DNA of 64,000 nt from Herbaspirillum sp. WKF16 (GCF_028993615.1 NZ_CP118632.1:806001-870000); one strand, 5' to 3'. Shown: positions 9,385 to 18,490, numbered from the stretch's first letter. Made by a program: numbers and translations. Notes: generated by a model from the letters alone, not told the origin.

Positions 9385-11034
9385 TCAGGCCGCGTAGCCC
9401 AGGGCGCCCATGCCCAGGCCGCCCAGGGCGGGGACTTCGAGCTTGCGGCTGCGCGGGGCCGACAGGGCCGGCAGGACCTGCGCTTCTTCCATCTTGAACA
9501 CGCTCACCACATCGGTCAGGGTGCTGGTCTGCTGCTGCATCGAGGCGGCGGCCGCGGCGGCTTCTTCCACCAGGGCTGCGTTCTGCTGGGTGGCTTCGTC
9601 GATCATCACGATGGCGCGGTTGATCTGTTCGATGCCCATGGTCTGTTCGCGGCTGGCGGCGCTGATGTCGTGCATGATGTGGGTCACGCTCTTGATGCTG
9701 TCGACCACATCGTGCATGGTGATGCCGGCTTCGTTGACCTGTTGCGCGCCCATCTCGACCTTGGCGACGGAGTCGTCGATCAGGCCCTTGATTTCCTTGG
9801 CGGCGGTGGCCGAACGTTGGGCCAGGCTGCGCACCTCGGCGGCGACCACGGCGAAGCCGCGGCCTTCTTCACCGGCGCGGGCTGCCTCGACGGCGGCGTT
9901 CAGGGCCAGGATGTTGGTTTGGAAGGCGATGCCGTCGATGACGCTGATGATGTCGACGATCTTGCGGGACGATTCGCTGATCGAGTTCATGGTGTCCACC
10001 ACGCGGCCCACCGCGGCGCCGCCCTTGGCCGCCACTTGCGAGGCGTTTTCCGCCAGGCGGTTGGCTTCGGCGGCGTTCTCCGAGTTCTGCTTCACGGTGG
10101 CGGTCAGTTCTTCCATCGCCGAGGCGGTTTCCTGCAGCGAGCCGGCTTGCTGTTCGGTGCGGTTGGAGAGGTCCATGTTGCCGCGCTTGATTTCATCCGA
10201 CGCCACCGAGATGGTGTCGGTGCCGTAGCGCACTTCGCCGACGATCGAGACCAGGCTGTCGTTCATGCCCTTGAGGGCGCTCATCAGCTGGCCGAGCTCA
10301 TCGGTGCTCTTGACTTCGATACGGCTGGTCAGGTCGCCGGCGCTCACGTTCTGGGCCACGTTCACGGCTTCCTGCAGGGGACGGGAGATCGAACGGGTCA
10401 GCAGCCAGGCGATCAGGGTGCCCAGCATCAGGGCCAGCACGCTGGTGGCGAACATGGTCCACTTGGCGATCGAGTAGGCTTCTTCGGCGGCATCGACGTT
10501 GGCCTTGGAGTTGGCGTGCAGCACTTTGTTAAATGCAGAGATGTGGCCGATCACCTGGTTCAGGATGGGCATGCAATCCTTGACCAGGGCGGTGCGGGCG
10601 GCCTCGGTCTGCTGCGAGGTGGCCAGCTTGCCGATGTTCATGGCGATCGGCAGGTACTTCGCTTCCAGGGCGCGCAGCTGGTCCAGCATCTGGCGTTCCT
10701 GCGGGGAGGTTTCGGGGTGCTTCATCAGCGCGGCCAGTTCTTCCATGCCGGTGTCGATGTCTTTCTGGGCGGCGCCCACCAGTTCGATGTCGCCTTTCTG
10801 TTCGGCGGCGCTGGAGACCAGCACCAGGTTGCGCGCCGCGATGGCGCGCAGGCCGACGGCGAACTGCACTTTGGACAGCGCCATCAGCTTGCCTTCGTCG
10901 ACGGATGTCAGGAATTCGATACGATCGTTGAGTTGCGAAACCTGGCGCAGGCCGAAACCGGCGATGGCGACCAGCAGGATAAGCAGTGCTGCGAAACCTA
11001 AGCCAAGGCGTTGGCCGATCTTGAAGTTTTTCAT
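9385..11034 (-). CDS. Methyl-accepting chemotaxis protein (4HB sensor)
   Basis: Transmembrane chemoreceptor, 549 aa. TM1 is near residues 9-30 ('[20 protein letters not shown]') and TM2 near 190-212, flanking a ~160-residue helical periplasmic domain of the four-helix-bundle MCP type. Then come HAMP and the signalling hairpin with the tip '[19 protein letters not shown]'. I start at ATG 11034 because it follows GGGAGGA with good spacing; the frame runs 19 codons further. The C-terminus '...[12 protein letters not shown]' lacks a CheR-binding pentapeptide. Ligand unknown. It interrupts the conserved ybeY-corC order and has terminators on both sides. Confidence 0.93.
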   Translation of the reverse strand: MKNFKIGQRLGLGFAALLILLVAIAGFGLRQVSQLNDRIEFLTSVDEGKLMALSKVQFAVGLRAIAARNLVLVSSAAEQKGDIELVGAAQKDIDTGMEELAALMKHPETSPQERQMLDQLRALEAKYLPIAMNIGKLATSQQTEAARTALVKDCMPILNQVIGHISAFNKVLHANSKANVDAAEEAYSIAKWTMFATSVLALMLGTLIAWLLTRSISRPLQEAVNVAQNVSAGDLTSRIEVKSTDELGQLMSALKGMNDSLVSIVGEVRYGTDTISVASDEIKRGNMDLSNRTEQQAGSLQETASAMEELTATVKQNSENAAEANRLAENASQVAAKGGAAVGRVVDTMNSISESSRKIVDIISVIDGIAFQTNILALNAAVEAARAGEEGRGFAVVAAEVRSLAQRSATAAKEIKGLIDDSVAKVEMGAQQVNEAGITMHDVVDSIKSVTHIMHDISAASREQTMGIEQINRAIVMIDEATQQNAALVEEAAAAAASMQQQTSTLTDVVSVFKMEEAQVLPALSAPRSRKLEVPALGGLGMGALGYAA

Positions 11035-11253
11035 GACATCCTCCCGAGTAGTGGTGAGAGGATTGTTGTCCACGGCGATTTTCGCAGCCATCGGGATTTT
11101 CCTGAAAATGGGCGGCTAATAACGCAGGAAAACCCTGAGTCGGTTGACAGACCGATATGTTTTTTTCGTTTTCGGTATCGGTGGCGCCAAAAGCGCATCC
11201 GTCGTGGATGGCAGCCTGCCAATATTGCCGGCGCGCCATATTATCCGCGGGGC

Positions 11254-11290
11254 AAAAAAAGGCCGGCCATGCTTGCGCATGCCGGCTTTT
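11254..11290. terminator. Terminator downstream of ybeY
   Basis: Stem GCCGGcCATGC / GCATGCCGGC (one bulged C) with a run of seven A on the left and TTTTCTT on the right, so it can work on both strands. On the minus strand it ends the miaB-phoH-ybeY transcript, 18 nt after the ybeY stop. Its left flank GGGGCAAAAAAA resembles the flank of the MCP terminator at 9222. Confidence 0.85.
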
Positions 11291-11307
11291 CTTCCGCGTC
11301 CGCGTTT

Positions 11308-11763
11308 TCAGCGCCGCACGTAGGGATCGGCGTAACCCAATTCCCCCAGCAGTTCGGTCTCCAGAGATTCCATCTCGACGGCGTCTTCCTCGTCCTCGTG
11401 GTCGTAGCCCTGCGCATGCAGCACGCCATGCACCACCAGGTGCGCGGTGTGTTCCTCGACGCTCTTGTTCTGCTCGGCGGCCTCCTTCTCCAGCACGTCG
11501 GTGCAGAAGATGATGTCGGCCTGGGTCACCTCGGCGTCCTCGTCTTCCGTGTAGGCGAAGGTCAGCACGTTGGTGGCGTAGTCCTTGCCGCGGTAGTCGC
11601 GGTTCAGTTCGCGGCCTTCCTCGCTGCCCACGAAGCGCAGCGTCAGTTCGGCCGGCGCGAACAGCGCGGCCTGCACCCAGCGGCGCAGCATGGGGCGGGT
11701 GATGGTTTCCTTGAGGCGGTCGTCGGCGTATTGCACCGACAGCGTGAGTTTAGGTTTTGGCAT
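11308..11763 (-). CDS. ybeY: Endoribonuclease YbeY (rRNA maturation factor)
   Basis: Single-strand-specific endoribonuclease needed for 16S rRNA 3' processing and ribosome quality control. The zinc signature H-x3-H-x5-H is visible in '[15 protein letters not shown]', followed by the conserved acidic stretch '[13 protein letters not shown]'. Length 151 aa, typical. Start ATG 11763 lies inside the phoH coding region (14-bp overlap with the end of phoH at 11750), indicating translational coupling. Downstream lies a strong terminator. Confidence 0.96.
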   Translation of the reverse strand: MPKPKLTLSVQYADDRLKETITRPMLRRWVQAALFAPAELTLRFVGSEEGRELNRDYRGKDYATNVLTFAYTEDEDAEVTQADIIFCTDVLEKEAAEQNKSVEEHTAHLVVHGVLHAQGYDHEDEEDAVEMESLETELLGELGYADPYVRR

Positions 11764-12889
11764 TGCGGGGCCTGGCTGATTTGGTCAAGGGGTTGGGGGC
11801 GGGGCGCGCGCTGGCGCGGGCGGTCTCGGGCGCCGGCGCCTTGGCGTTGCCGACGGCCTCGTAGGCGTCGACGATACGGCCCACCAGCGGATGGCGCACC
11901 ACGTCGGCGCTGGTGAAGCGCGAGAAGGCGATGCCGCGCACGTTGTTGAGCACCGACAGCGCATCCACCAGGCCACTCCTCTGGCCGTGGTGCAGGTCGA
12001 CCTGGGTGACGTCGCCGGTGATGACCGCCTTGCTGCCGAAGCCGATGCGGGTCAGGAACATCTTCATCTGTTCCGGCGTGGTGTTCTGCGCCTCGTCGAG
12101 GATGATGAAGGCGTGGTTCAGCGTGCGGCCGCGCATGTAGGCCAGCGGCGCGATCTCGATGGCCTGCTTCTCGAACAGCTTCTGTGTGCGGTCGAAGCCG
12201 AGCAGGTCGTACAGCGCGTCATACAGCGGGCGCAGATAGGGATCCACCTTCTGCGCCAGGTCGCCGGGCAGGAAGCCCAGCCGCTCGCCGGCTTCCACCG
12301 CCGGGCGCGTGAGCACGATGCGCTGCACGGCGTCGCGCTCCAGCGCGTCCACCGCGCAGGCCACCGCCAGGTAGGTCTTGCCGGTGCCGGCCGGGCCGAC
12401 GCCGAAGGTGATGTCGTGATCGAGGACGGCGTTGAGGTATTGGCTCTGGTGCGGGGTGCGGCCGCGCAAGTCGTGCTTGCGGGTCTTGAGCACCGGGCTG
12501 TCGGGCAGGGTGTGGTCGTCGGCATCGGGCGCGCGCTCGGCTTCCGGCGCCTCGGCCTTGCGTGCGCGACGCACCGCGGCGCTGGCCGGCGGCAGGCCGG
12601 CATCTTCATCGGCGGCGGCGTTGGCGCGTTGCTCCACCAGTGCCAGCTGGATGTCGTCCACCGCGACCGGGCGGCCGGCCTGCTCGTAGAAGCGCTCCAG
12701 CACCTCCACCGCGCGCGGCGCATTGGTGCCGGTGACGATGAACTTGTCGCCGCGGCGGAAGATGGTCACGTCCAGCGCCGCCGAGATCTGGCGCAGGTTC
12801 TCGTCGAGCGCGCCGCACAGGTTGGCCAGGCGCTTGTTGTCCAGCGGCTGGGGAATGAAATGCTGCGGCTGGTTGGGGATTTTTTTCAA
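11750..12889 (-). CDS. phoH: PhoH-like ATPase (YbeZ)
   Basis: Cytoplasmic P-loop protein that partners YbeY in RNA metabolism. N-terminal part (about 20-90) resembles a KH-type RNA-binding fold; the ATPase domain begins at '[15 protein letters not shown]' with Walker A '[11 protein letters not shown]' and Walker B '[14 protein letters not shown]'. The C-terminal tail is Ala/Pro-rich and basic. Length 379 aa, slightly long because of that tail. The start codon is TTG (12889), giving '(M)[10 protein letters not shown]'; I see no better in-frame start. 15 bp after miaB and overlapping ybeY by 14 bp. Confidence 0.93.
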   Translation of the reverse strand: MKKIPNQPQHFIPQPLDNKRLANLCGALDENLRQISAALDVTIFRRGDKFIVTGTNAPRAVEVLERFYEQAGRPVAVDDIQLALVEQRANAAADEDAGLPPASAAVRRARKAEAPEAERAPDADDHTLPDSPVLKTRKHDLRGRTPHQSQYLNAVLDHDITFGVGPAGTGKTYLAVACAVDALERDAVQRIVLTRPAVEAGERLGFLPGDLAQKVDPYLRPLYDALYDLLGFDRTQKLFEKQAIEIAPLAYMRGRTLNHAFIILDEAQNTTPEQMKMFLTRIGFGSKAVITGDVTQVDLHHGQRSGLVDALSVLNNVRGIAFSRFTSADVVRHPLVGRIVDAYEAVGNAKAPAPETARASARPAPNPLTKSARPRNAKT

Positions 12890-12904
12890 GGAGGGCGTCC
12901 GGAA

Positions 12905-14245
12905 TTATGAGGTGATGGCGATCTCGCCGCGCAGCGAGAACGGGAAGGCTTGCACGATGACGACGTCGACCAGCTGCCCGACCAGGCGCGCGCCCTCGGG
13001 GCCGCCGTCGAAATTGACCACCCGATTGTTCTCGGCGCGGCCTTGCAGCTCCTGCGGGTTGCGCTTGGACGGCCCTTCCACCAGCACGCGCTGCACGCTG
13101 CCGAGCATGGACTGGCTGATCTTGGCGGCATTGTCGTTGATCGCCGCCTGCAGGCGCTGCAGGCGATCGAGCTTGACTTCCTGCGGGGTGTCGTCGGCCA
13201 GGCCGGCGGCCGGCGTGCCGGGGCGCGGGCTGAAGATGAAGGAGAAGCTGTTGTCGAAGCCGACGTCCTCGACCAGTTTGAGCAGCGCCTGGAAATCTTC
13301 CTCGGTCTCGCCGGGGAAGCCGACGATGAAATCGGAGGCGACCTTGAGGTTGGGCCGCACCTTGCGCAGGCGGCGGATCACCGACTTGTATTCGAGCGCG
13401 GTATAGCCGCGCTTCATGGCCGCCAGCGTGCGGTCCGAGCCGTGCTGGGCCGGCAGGTACAGGTAATCCATCAGCTGCGGCACGCGGGCATAGGCGTCGA
13501 TCAGCCGCTGCGAGAATTCCTTGGGATGGCTGGTGACGAAGCGGATGCGGTCGATGCCGGGCAGCTCGGCGACGTATTCGATGAGCAGGGCGAAGTCGGC
13601 GATCTCTCCGTCTTCCATCGCGCCGCGATAGGCGTTCACGTTCTGGCCCAGCAGGGTGATTTCCTTGACGCCCTGTTCGGCCAGTCCGGCCACCTCGGTC
13701 AGCACGTCCTCGAAGCGGCGCGAGACTTCCTCGCCGCGGGTGTAGGGCACCACGCAGTAACTGCAATACTTGCTGCAGCCTTCCATGATCGAGACGTAGG
13801 CGGTCGCGCCATCCACCCGCGCCGGCGGCAGGTGGTCGAACTTCTCGATCTCGGGGAAGCTGATGTCGATCTGCGGCCGTCCGGTATAGCGGCGCTCGGA
13901 GATCATCTGCGGCAGGCGGTGCAAGGTCTGCGGGCCGAACACCACGTCCACGAAGGGCGCGCGCTTGACGATGGCTTCCCCTTCCTGCGAGGCCACGCAG
14001 CCGCCCACGCCGATCACCAGGTCGGGGTTGCTTTTCTTGAGCGAACGGAAGCGGCCGAGGTCGGAGAACACTTTTTCCTGCGCCTTCTCGCGGATCGAGC
14101 AGGTGTTGAGCAGGATCACGTCGGCCTCTTCAGGACGATCGGTCTTGACCAGGCCTTCGGCGATGTTGAGCACGTCGGCCATCTTGTCCGAGTCGTACTC
14201 GTTCATCTGGCAGCCGAAGGTTTTGATGAATACTTTTTTCTGCAT
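12905..14245 (-). CDS. miaB: tRNA-2-methylthio-N6-dimethylallyladenosine synthase
   Basis: Radical-SAM methylthiotransferase modifying A37 of tRNAs reading UNN codons. UPF0004 domain Cys are in '[12 protein letters not shown]', '[10 protein letters not shown]' and '[11 protein letters not shown]'; the SAM cluster is '[15 protein letters not shown]'. A C-terminal TRAM domain follows ('[21 protein letters not shown]'). I start at ATG 14245 ('[12 protein letters not shown]'); the frame continues 8 codons upstream. 446 aa. It heads the miaB-phoH-ybeY operon, and miaA, the enzyme acting just before it on the same tRNA base, is also in this window at 34 kb. Confidence 0.97.
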   Translation of the reverse strand: MQKKVFIKTFGCQMNEYDSDKMADVLNIAEGLVKTDRPEEADVILLNTCSIREKAQEKVFSDLGRFRSLKKSNPDLVIGVGGCVASQEGEAIVKRAPFVDVVFGPQTLHRLPQMISERRYTGRPQIDISFPEIEKFDHLPPARVDGATAYVSIMEGCSKYCSYCVVPYTRGEEVSRRFEDVLTEVAGLAEQGVKEITLLGQNVNAYRGAMEDGEIADFALLIEYVAELPGIDRIRFVTSHPKEFSQRLIDAYARVPQLMDYLYLPAQHGSDRTLAAMKRGYTALEYKSVIRRLRKVRPNLKVASDFIVGFPGETEEDFQALLKLVEDVGFDNSFSFIFSPRPGTPAAGLADDTPQEVKLDRLQRLQAAINDNAAKISQSMLGSVQRVLVEGPSKRNPQELQGRAENNRVVNFDGGPEGARLVGQLVDVVIVQAFPFSLRGEIAITS

Positions 14246-14585
14246 AAATGTCAGTCTGGCGAGAAGCACAGCGAGCGCGTCCGGAAGTGCGGGCGCCGCA
14301 AGGGACTGGGGACTGGGGCCGGGGCCGCGCGACGGCGTGGCGGGACGCCTGCGGAGCCAGCCTGCGCGGTGGGCGAACGGTTCCTCAAAGGCTGGCGATT
14401 ATAGCACCGGATCCCTTGCCGAGCCGCGCTGCGGGCGGCTTCGGCGGGCTTGCCGCGGTGCGCGCGCAACAGGCGCGGGAGCACCGCCGCCGGGCATGTC
14501 AAGGCGGCAACCGTGCGCCGGCCGGCAGCATTGCGCCGGACTGGCTAAGATGACGCCATCGTTCACCCCAAACAGAGGAGTCCCC
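14246..14585. other. Divergent intergenic region miaB / isochorismatase
   Basis: 340 bp that must hold the miaB promoter (minus) and the isochorismatase promoter (plus). Very GC-rich, with a small direct repeat GGGACTG GGGACTG at about 14303-14317. I could not identify convincing -35/-10 pairs and see no gene. Confidence 0.5.
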
Positions 14586-15191
14586 ATGGCAGCACCCCAG
14601 ACCCTGGTCCAGATCGCCGGCGGTTCGCCGCGCATTCCCTCGTGGCAGGAAGCCGCGCTGGTCATCATCGACCACCAGGCCGAGTACACCACCGGGCGCG
14701 TGCCGCTGCACGGCATCGACGCCGCCGTCGGCCAGATCGCCGAGCTGCTGCGCCAGGCGCGCGCGGCCGGCGCGCCGGTGATCCACGTGGTGCACCAGGG
14801 CAAGCCCGGCGGCCTGCTGTTCGACCCGCAGGGGCCGGGATTCGCCATCATCGCCGGCCTGGAGCCGCGGGACGGCGAGGCGGTCGTGAGCAAGGGCTTG
14901 CCCAATTCGTTTGCCGGCACCACGCTGGACGAGGAGCTCGGCAAGACCGGCCGCAAGTCGCTGGTGATCGCGGGCTTCGCCACCCATATGTGCGTCTCGG
15001 CCACCACCCGTTCGGCGCTGGACCACGGTTACGCCTCCACCGTCGTGGCCGCGGCCTGCGCCACGCGCGACCTGCCCGATCCGCTGGGCGGCGAGCCCAT
15101 CGGCGCCCGGCAGTTGCAGCGCGTCGCGCTGGCCGAGCTGGCCGACCGCTATGCCACGGTAGTGCCCGACGCCGCCGCGCTGGCCGGCTGA
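14586..15191 (+). CDS. Isochorismatase-family cysteine hydrolase
   Basis: Cytoplasmic hydrolase of the isochorismatase/nicotinamidase fold, 201 aa. The catalytic triad is recognisable: Asp in 'ALVIIDHQAEYT', Lys in 'VVSKGLPNSFAGT' and Cys in 'MCVSATTRSALDHGY'. ATG 14586 follows GAGGAG at ideal spacing, so the much longer open frame upstream is not used. Monocistronic: divergent from miaB and followed by a strong terminator. Substrate cannot be read from sequence; relatives act on amides, ureas or are annotated YcaC-like. Confidence 0.88.
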   Translation: MAAPQTLVQIAGGSPRIPSWQEAALVIIDHQAEYTTGRVPLHGIDAAVGQIAELLRQARAAGAPVIHVVHQGKPGGLLFDPQGPGFAIIAGLEPRDGEAVVSKGLPNSFAGTTLDEELGKTGRKSLVIAGFATHMCVSATTRSALDHGYASTVVAAACATRDLPDPLGGEPIGARQLQRVALAELADRYATVVPDAAALAG

Positions 15192-15211
15192 ACAAAATCG
15201 CGCTTGCATGA

Positions 15212-15250
15212 AAAACGCCCCGATGGATTGCCATCGGGGCGTTTTCTTTT
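15212..15250. terminator. Strong intrinsic terminator
   Basis: 15-bp perfect stem AAAACGCCCCGATGG / CCATCGGGGCGTTTT with loop ATTG, followed by CTTTTTC. Ends the isochorismatase gene; A-rich left arm means it could also work for the convergent PEP-CTERM gene. Confidence 0.92.
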
Positions 15251-15302
15251 TCACCTGCGCTTGCCGGCCGTAGCGGTCGGCAAGTCATGCCACGTCATGC
15301 CA

Positions 15303-15869
15303 TCAGGCCAGCGCCATGCCGCCCTGCGCCAGCCTGACGCCATCCTTGCGGCGACGGCGCACGGCCGCGAAGCCGACCAGCGCGAGGCCGCCCAGCATCA
15401 TTGCCATGGTCGAGGCTTCCGGCACCGGCGCCACATTGAGGGTGCCGGCGAAGCTGCCCGAGCTGCCCAGCACGTTGCCGCCCACCGTCAGCGTGTAGTT
15501 GCCGGCGGCCAGGTTCGATGCATCCAGCGAGTAAGTCTGGAAGCCGCCGGCGGTGGTCTTGACGCCATAGTAGGTGTTGCCGTTGCCGGTCAGCGTGAAG
15601 CTGGTCAGCTCCAGCTGCGAGTTGGCGCGCAGCGAGGTCGAGATGACGCCGGAGGTCAGGTCGAACAGGTTGCTGTAGCTGAAGGTATAGCTTTCGAGGA
15701 AGCTCTTGCCGGCATCCGAGCTGCCGAACACGTGGCTGATGGCGGTGGTGGTGCCGGTGTTGTCGAAAGTGATGGGAGTGGAGCCGGTGACCGGGGCCGG
15801 CGCCGCATAGGCTGTGCCCACCGCAGCCAGGGAGAGGGTGAGGAGGGCGCTTGCGACGAGTTTTTTCAT
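15303..15869 (-). CDS. PEP-CTERM sorting-domain protein, probably FxDxF type
   Basis: Small exported protein, 188 aa. N-terminal signal peptide 'MKKLVASALLTLSLAAVGTAYA'; the body is rich in Ser, Thr, Gly and Asn with beta-type alternation. The C-terminus has the PEP-CTERM tripartite signal: 'VPEAS', a hydrophobic helix 'MMLGGLALVGFAAV' and a basic tail 'RRRRKDG'. Such proteins are cleaved by exosortase (EpsH/XrtA) and are associated with exopolysaccharide. The 'SYTFSYSNLFDLTSG' region resembles the FxDxF subfamily. Start ATG 15869 is the one giving the signal peptide. No exosortase gene is in this window. Confidence 0.85.
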   Translation of the reverse strand: MKKLVASALLTLSLAAVGTAYAAPAPVTGSTPITFDNTGTTTAISHVFGSSDAGKSFLESYTFSYSNLFDLTSGVISTSLRANSQLELTSFTLTGNGNTYYGVKTTAGGFQTYSLDASNLAAGNYTLTVGGNVLGSSGSFAGTLNVAPVPEASTMAMMLGGLALVGFAAVRRRRKDGVRLAQGGMALA

Positions 15870-16583
15870 GAGATGAACCCTGTTTCTTATTGCTTCTTGC
15901 GTGGATGGGGAGTGCGAGTTGCAGTGCATGAAAATTTCTTGCCGGAACCTCCCGGGTCTTCGCATTTTCTACGACGCCGGTCGTGGGGCCCGGCGCTCCG
16001 AAGCGTGCTCAATGCCTGGAAAAACGCAACCGGCCCGGTTCGGGGGGGCTGCGCCTCCATTCATCTGTTCATGGCTAGAAAGCCGCTCCAGTAAAGGACT
16101 TTCGAGATTCCGGGCGGAAATTTTTTCTGCCGGAAAACACTGCGTGGCTGCAACCAGCGTGCTTGAAAAACATAAAGCTCCATTGCTGGCAGGAACCGAC
16201 CGGGCGATTTTTCATGGCGATGCCGTCATGGGCGCTACCGCTATTGCAGCGCAATAAAAAATGCAAAGTTGGAACCTGAACAATAGTCAGAACTTTGCGG
16301 GATGAGTTCCCGGATGAGCTTGACGAAAGGGCAAAAATCCGTTTAGCACTGTGAGGATTTGCCTTGTCCGACGGAAAAACTCACGTACAATTTCTTGACG
16401 GAACTGGAAGCTTGGATCGCAATCCAATCGAAAATCTTTTCGACAACGTTCGATAAACGGGTATCGCCAAAGCCCGGGAACGTAGCGCAGGACAGGGAGC
16501 GGCAGTCACGGCCGCCGTCTCCTGAATGGCGGAGACAAGCCGGCTCGCAGAACAGCCGGCAATAACCATAAGGATGGTCGAAC
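15870..16583. other. 714-bp gap upstream of the PEP-CTERM and sugar operons
   Basis: No credible gene on either strand; small open frames here have no family resemblance or ribosome sites. Base composition is less GC-rich than the surroundings. It must contain the PEP-CTERM promoter on the minus strand and holds a good plus-strand promoter at 16364-16391. In the leader after it are an imperfect palindrome TCGACAACGTTCGA (about 16440-16454), of the style of LacI-family operators, and a small GTCTCC/GGAGAC hairpin near 16517. Confidence 0.55.
16364..16391 (+). promoter_or_regulatory. Candidate sigma-70 promoter of the sugar operon
   Basis: -35 TTGTCC (16364-16369), 16-nt spacer, -10 TACAAT (16386-16391). 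It would give a leader of about 190 nt before the kinase start at 16584. Sequence match only. Confidence 0.5.
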
Positions 16584-17201
16584 ATGATTTCGACGGTCTA
16601 CCGCGACAGGCTCGATCGCCTGCTCGCAAGCGGCGCGCGTACGATGCTCGGCATCGCCGGCCCGCCCGGAAGCGGCAAGTCCACACTTGCCCAGGCGCTG
16701 CTGGAACATGCCGGCGAGCGCGCCGCCATCGTGCCGATGGACGGCTTCCACCTCGCCAACGCCGAACTGGCGCGGCTGGGCCGCGCCGGCCGCAAGGGCG
16801 CCGAAGACACCTTCGACAGCGCCGGCTATCTCAACCTGCTGCATCGGCTCAGGCGCCAGGCCCCCGATGAAGTGGTCTATGCGCCGACCTTCCTGCGCGA
16901 CATCGAGGAAGCCATCGCCGGCGCCATCCCGGTGCCGCCGGCGACCCGGCTCATCATCACCGAAGGCAATTACCTCTTGCTCGAACGCGGCTACTGGGCC
17001 GGCGTGCTGCCGCTGCTGGACGAAGCCTGGTATGTGGACGTCGACCCCGCGCTGCGGCGCGAACGCCTGGTGGCGCGCCATGTGCGCCATGGACGCGCGC
17101 CGGCGCAGGCCCAGGCCTGGGTGCGCGACAGCGACGAGCGCAACGCCGAGCTGATCGAGGCGACGCGGTCGCGCGCGCATGTGTTGTTCCGTTGGGATTG
17201 A
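16584..17201 (+). CDS. P-loop nucleoside/sugar kinase family protein (FrcK/PanK-like)
   Basis: 205-aa cytoplasmic P-loop kinase. Walker A 'GPPGSGKSTLA' lies at about 26-36 and 'VPMDGFHLAN' matches the PanK/uridine-kinase-like family that includes FrcK of the rhizobial fructose transport operon. 'EGNYLLLE' and 'ARHVRHGR' (Arg-rich lid) follow. In E. coli this fold is found in YggC. ATG 16584 has AAGGA upstream. As first gene before the sugar ABC transporter it probably phosphorylates the imported sugar, but the substrate is unproven. Confidence 0.82.
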   Translation: MISTVYRDRLDRLLASGARTMLGIAGPPGSGKSTLAQALLEHAGERAAIVPMDGFHLANAELARLGRAGRKGAEDTFDSAGYLNLLHRLRRQAPDEVVYAPTFLRDIEEAIAGAIPVPPATRLIITEGNYLLLERGYWAGVLPLLDEAWYVDVDPALRRERLVARHVRHGRAPAQAQAWVRDSDERNAELIEATRSRAHVLFRWD

Positions 17202-17245
17202 TCGCCAGGCGCAGGCCATCGTCCCGCAGTCCCGATTGATCATTC

Positions 17246-17464
17246 GTGTCCGCCAGCAGGCCGGACATGGCGAGCAGTGGCAGCAGCAATAGCAGCAATA
17301 GCAGCAATAGCAGCAACAACAGCAACAACAGCAACAACAGCAACAACAGCAACAACAGCAACAACAGCAACAACAGCAACAACAGCAACAGCAGTGTTAG
17401 TCAGCGTAGTGCAGGCAGTGAGCTTCAACCAAAACATATAACCCAATCCCGGAGACAAGCATGA
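17246..17464 (+). CDS. Possible upstream ORF encoded by the tandem repeat (Ser/Asn-rich)
   Basis: A 72-codon frame starting with GTG 17246 reads through the repeat as a (Ser-Asn-Asn)n tract and stops with TGA 17462-17464, overlapping the ATG of the binding-protein gene as ATGA. The overlap is the arrangement used for translational coupling. Against it: no ribosome site before the GTG and purely low-complexity product. I list it as a hypothesis; the region may simply be an untranslated leader. Confidence 0.2.
   Translation: MSASRPDMASSGSSNSSNSSNSSNNSNNSNNSNNSNNSNNSNNSNNSNSSVSQRSAGSELQPKHITQSRRQA
17282..17395 (+). repeat. Tandem repeat of A-R-N triplets in the transporter leader
   Basis: Three copies of AGCAGCAAT (17282-17308), one AGC, eight perfect copies of AGCAACAAC (17312-17383) and a degenerate end. 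All 38 consecutive triplets read A-(A/G)-N. The tract ends 65 nt before the start codon of the binding-protein gene. A-R-N triplets are the known recognition pattern of the Hfq distal face; repeat copy number is likely variable between strains. Confidence 0.93.
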
Positions 17465-18408
17465 TCAAGAAATCACTCGTGGCGGCAGGTTCGTTGTTGG
17501 TCCTGGCGTCGGCAGCCTCGATGGCGACGGCCGCGGACAAGCCGCTCAAGTCCGTCGGCGTAACCCTAGGCGACCTTGCCAATCCCTTCTTCGTGGCCAT
17601 TTCCAAGGGCGCCGAAAGCGGCGTGCACAAGATCAACCCGGACGCCAAGGTGACCGTGGTCTCATCCAAGTACGACCTCAACACGCAGGTCGGCCAGATC
17701 GAGAACTTCATCGCCAACAAGGTCGACATGATCGTGGTCAACGCCGCCGACTCCAAGGGCATCGGCCCGGCGGTGAAGAAGGCCAAGAAGGCCGGCATCG
17801 TGGTGGTGGCGGTGGACGTGGTGGCCGAAGGCGCCGACGTCACCGTCATGTCCGACAACACCATGGCCGGCGCCGAATCGTGCAAGTACATCGCGGCGCA
17901 ATTGCAGGGCAAGGGCAATGTGGTGATCGTCAACGGCCCGCCGGTGTCGGCGGTGATGGACCGCGCCGCCGGCTGCAAGGCCGAGTTCAAGAAGTCGCCC
18001 GGCATCAAGATCCTCTCCGACAACCAGAACGCCGGCGGCAGCCGCGACGGCGGGATGTCGACCATGTCCAACCTGCTGGCCGCCCATCCCAAGATCGATG
18101 CGGTGTTCGCCATCAACGACCCCACCGCGATCGGCGCCGAGCTGGCGATCCGCCAGGCCAAGCGCACCGACGTCAAGCTGATCAGCGGCGTGGATGGCGC
18201 GCCGGATGCCGAGCGCGCGCTCAAGGACGCGAAGTCGCTGTTCGCCGCCTCGCCGGCGCAGGATCCGTACGGCATGGCCGCCGAGAGCGTGGCCATCGGC
18301 TACGCGGTGATGAACGGCCGCCCGCCGGAGAAGCCGGTGAAGCTGCTGCCGGTGCAGCTGATCACGCGCGACAACGTCGGCAGCTACAAGGGCTGGGTGC
18401 ACAACTGA
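17461..18408 (+). CDS. Sugar ABC transporter substrate-binding protein (RbsB/FrcB type)
   Basis: Periplasmic binding protein of the CUT2 (ribose/fructose/galactose) family, 315 aa. Signal peptide 'MIKKSLVAAGSLLVLASAASMATAA'; mature start 'DKPLKSVGVTLGDLANPFFVAISKG' is typical of RbsB-like proteins, with 'AINDPTAIGAELAIRQA' and 'ISGVDGAPDAERAL' in the second lobe. ATG 17461 preceded by CGGAGACAAGC. The kinase and epimerase neighbours suggest a hexose or ketose such as fructose or mannose. Followed by its ATPase after 82 bp. Confidence 0.92.
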   Translation: MIKKSLVAAGSLLVLASAASMATAADKPLKSVGVTLGDLANPFFVAISKGAESGVHKINPDAKVTVVSSKYDLNTQVGQIENFIANKVDMIVVNAADSKGIGPAVKKAKKAGIVVVAVDVVAEGADVTVMSDNTMAGAESCKYIAAQLQGKGNVVIVNGPPVSAVMDRAAGCKAEFKKSPGIKILSDNQNAGGSRDGGMSTMSNLLAAHPKIDAVFAINDPTAIGAELAIRQAKRTDVKLISGVDGAPDAERALKDAKSLFAASPAQDPYGMAAESVAIGYAVMNGRPPEKPVKLLPVQLITRDNVGSYKGWVHN

Positions 18409-18490
18409 TCGCCGCGCGGCATCGGTTCTTCCCGTCATCAACCTGCGTCCCGCCGCTTGCGGCGGGGCGCATTCCCACGCCATTGATCCG

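Noticed and set aside
6483..9497. 1004-codon plus-strand open frame opposite lnt and corC
   Set aside because: Antisense shadow of three real minus-strand features; composition is Arg/Gln/Gly-rich and it runs through a terminator.
15901..16257. 118-codon plus-strand frame in the PEP-CTERM upstream gap
   Set aside because: No ribosome site, no recognisable domain and irregular composition; treated as non-coding.
16957..17388. Minus-strand frame with a long poly-leucine start across the tandem repeat
   Set aside because: Poly-Leu is only the reverse reading of the CAG/CAA repeat; the rest is antisense to the kinase gene.
17282..17395. Tandem repeat as a CRISPR array
   Set aside because: Units are 9 bp and contiguous with no spacers and no cas genes nearby.
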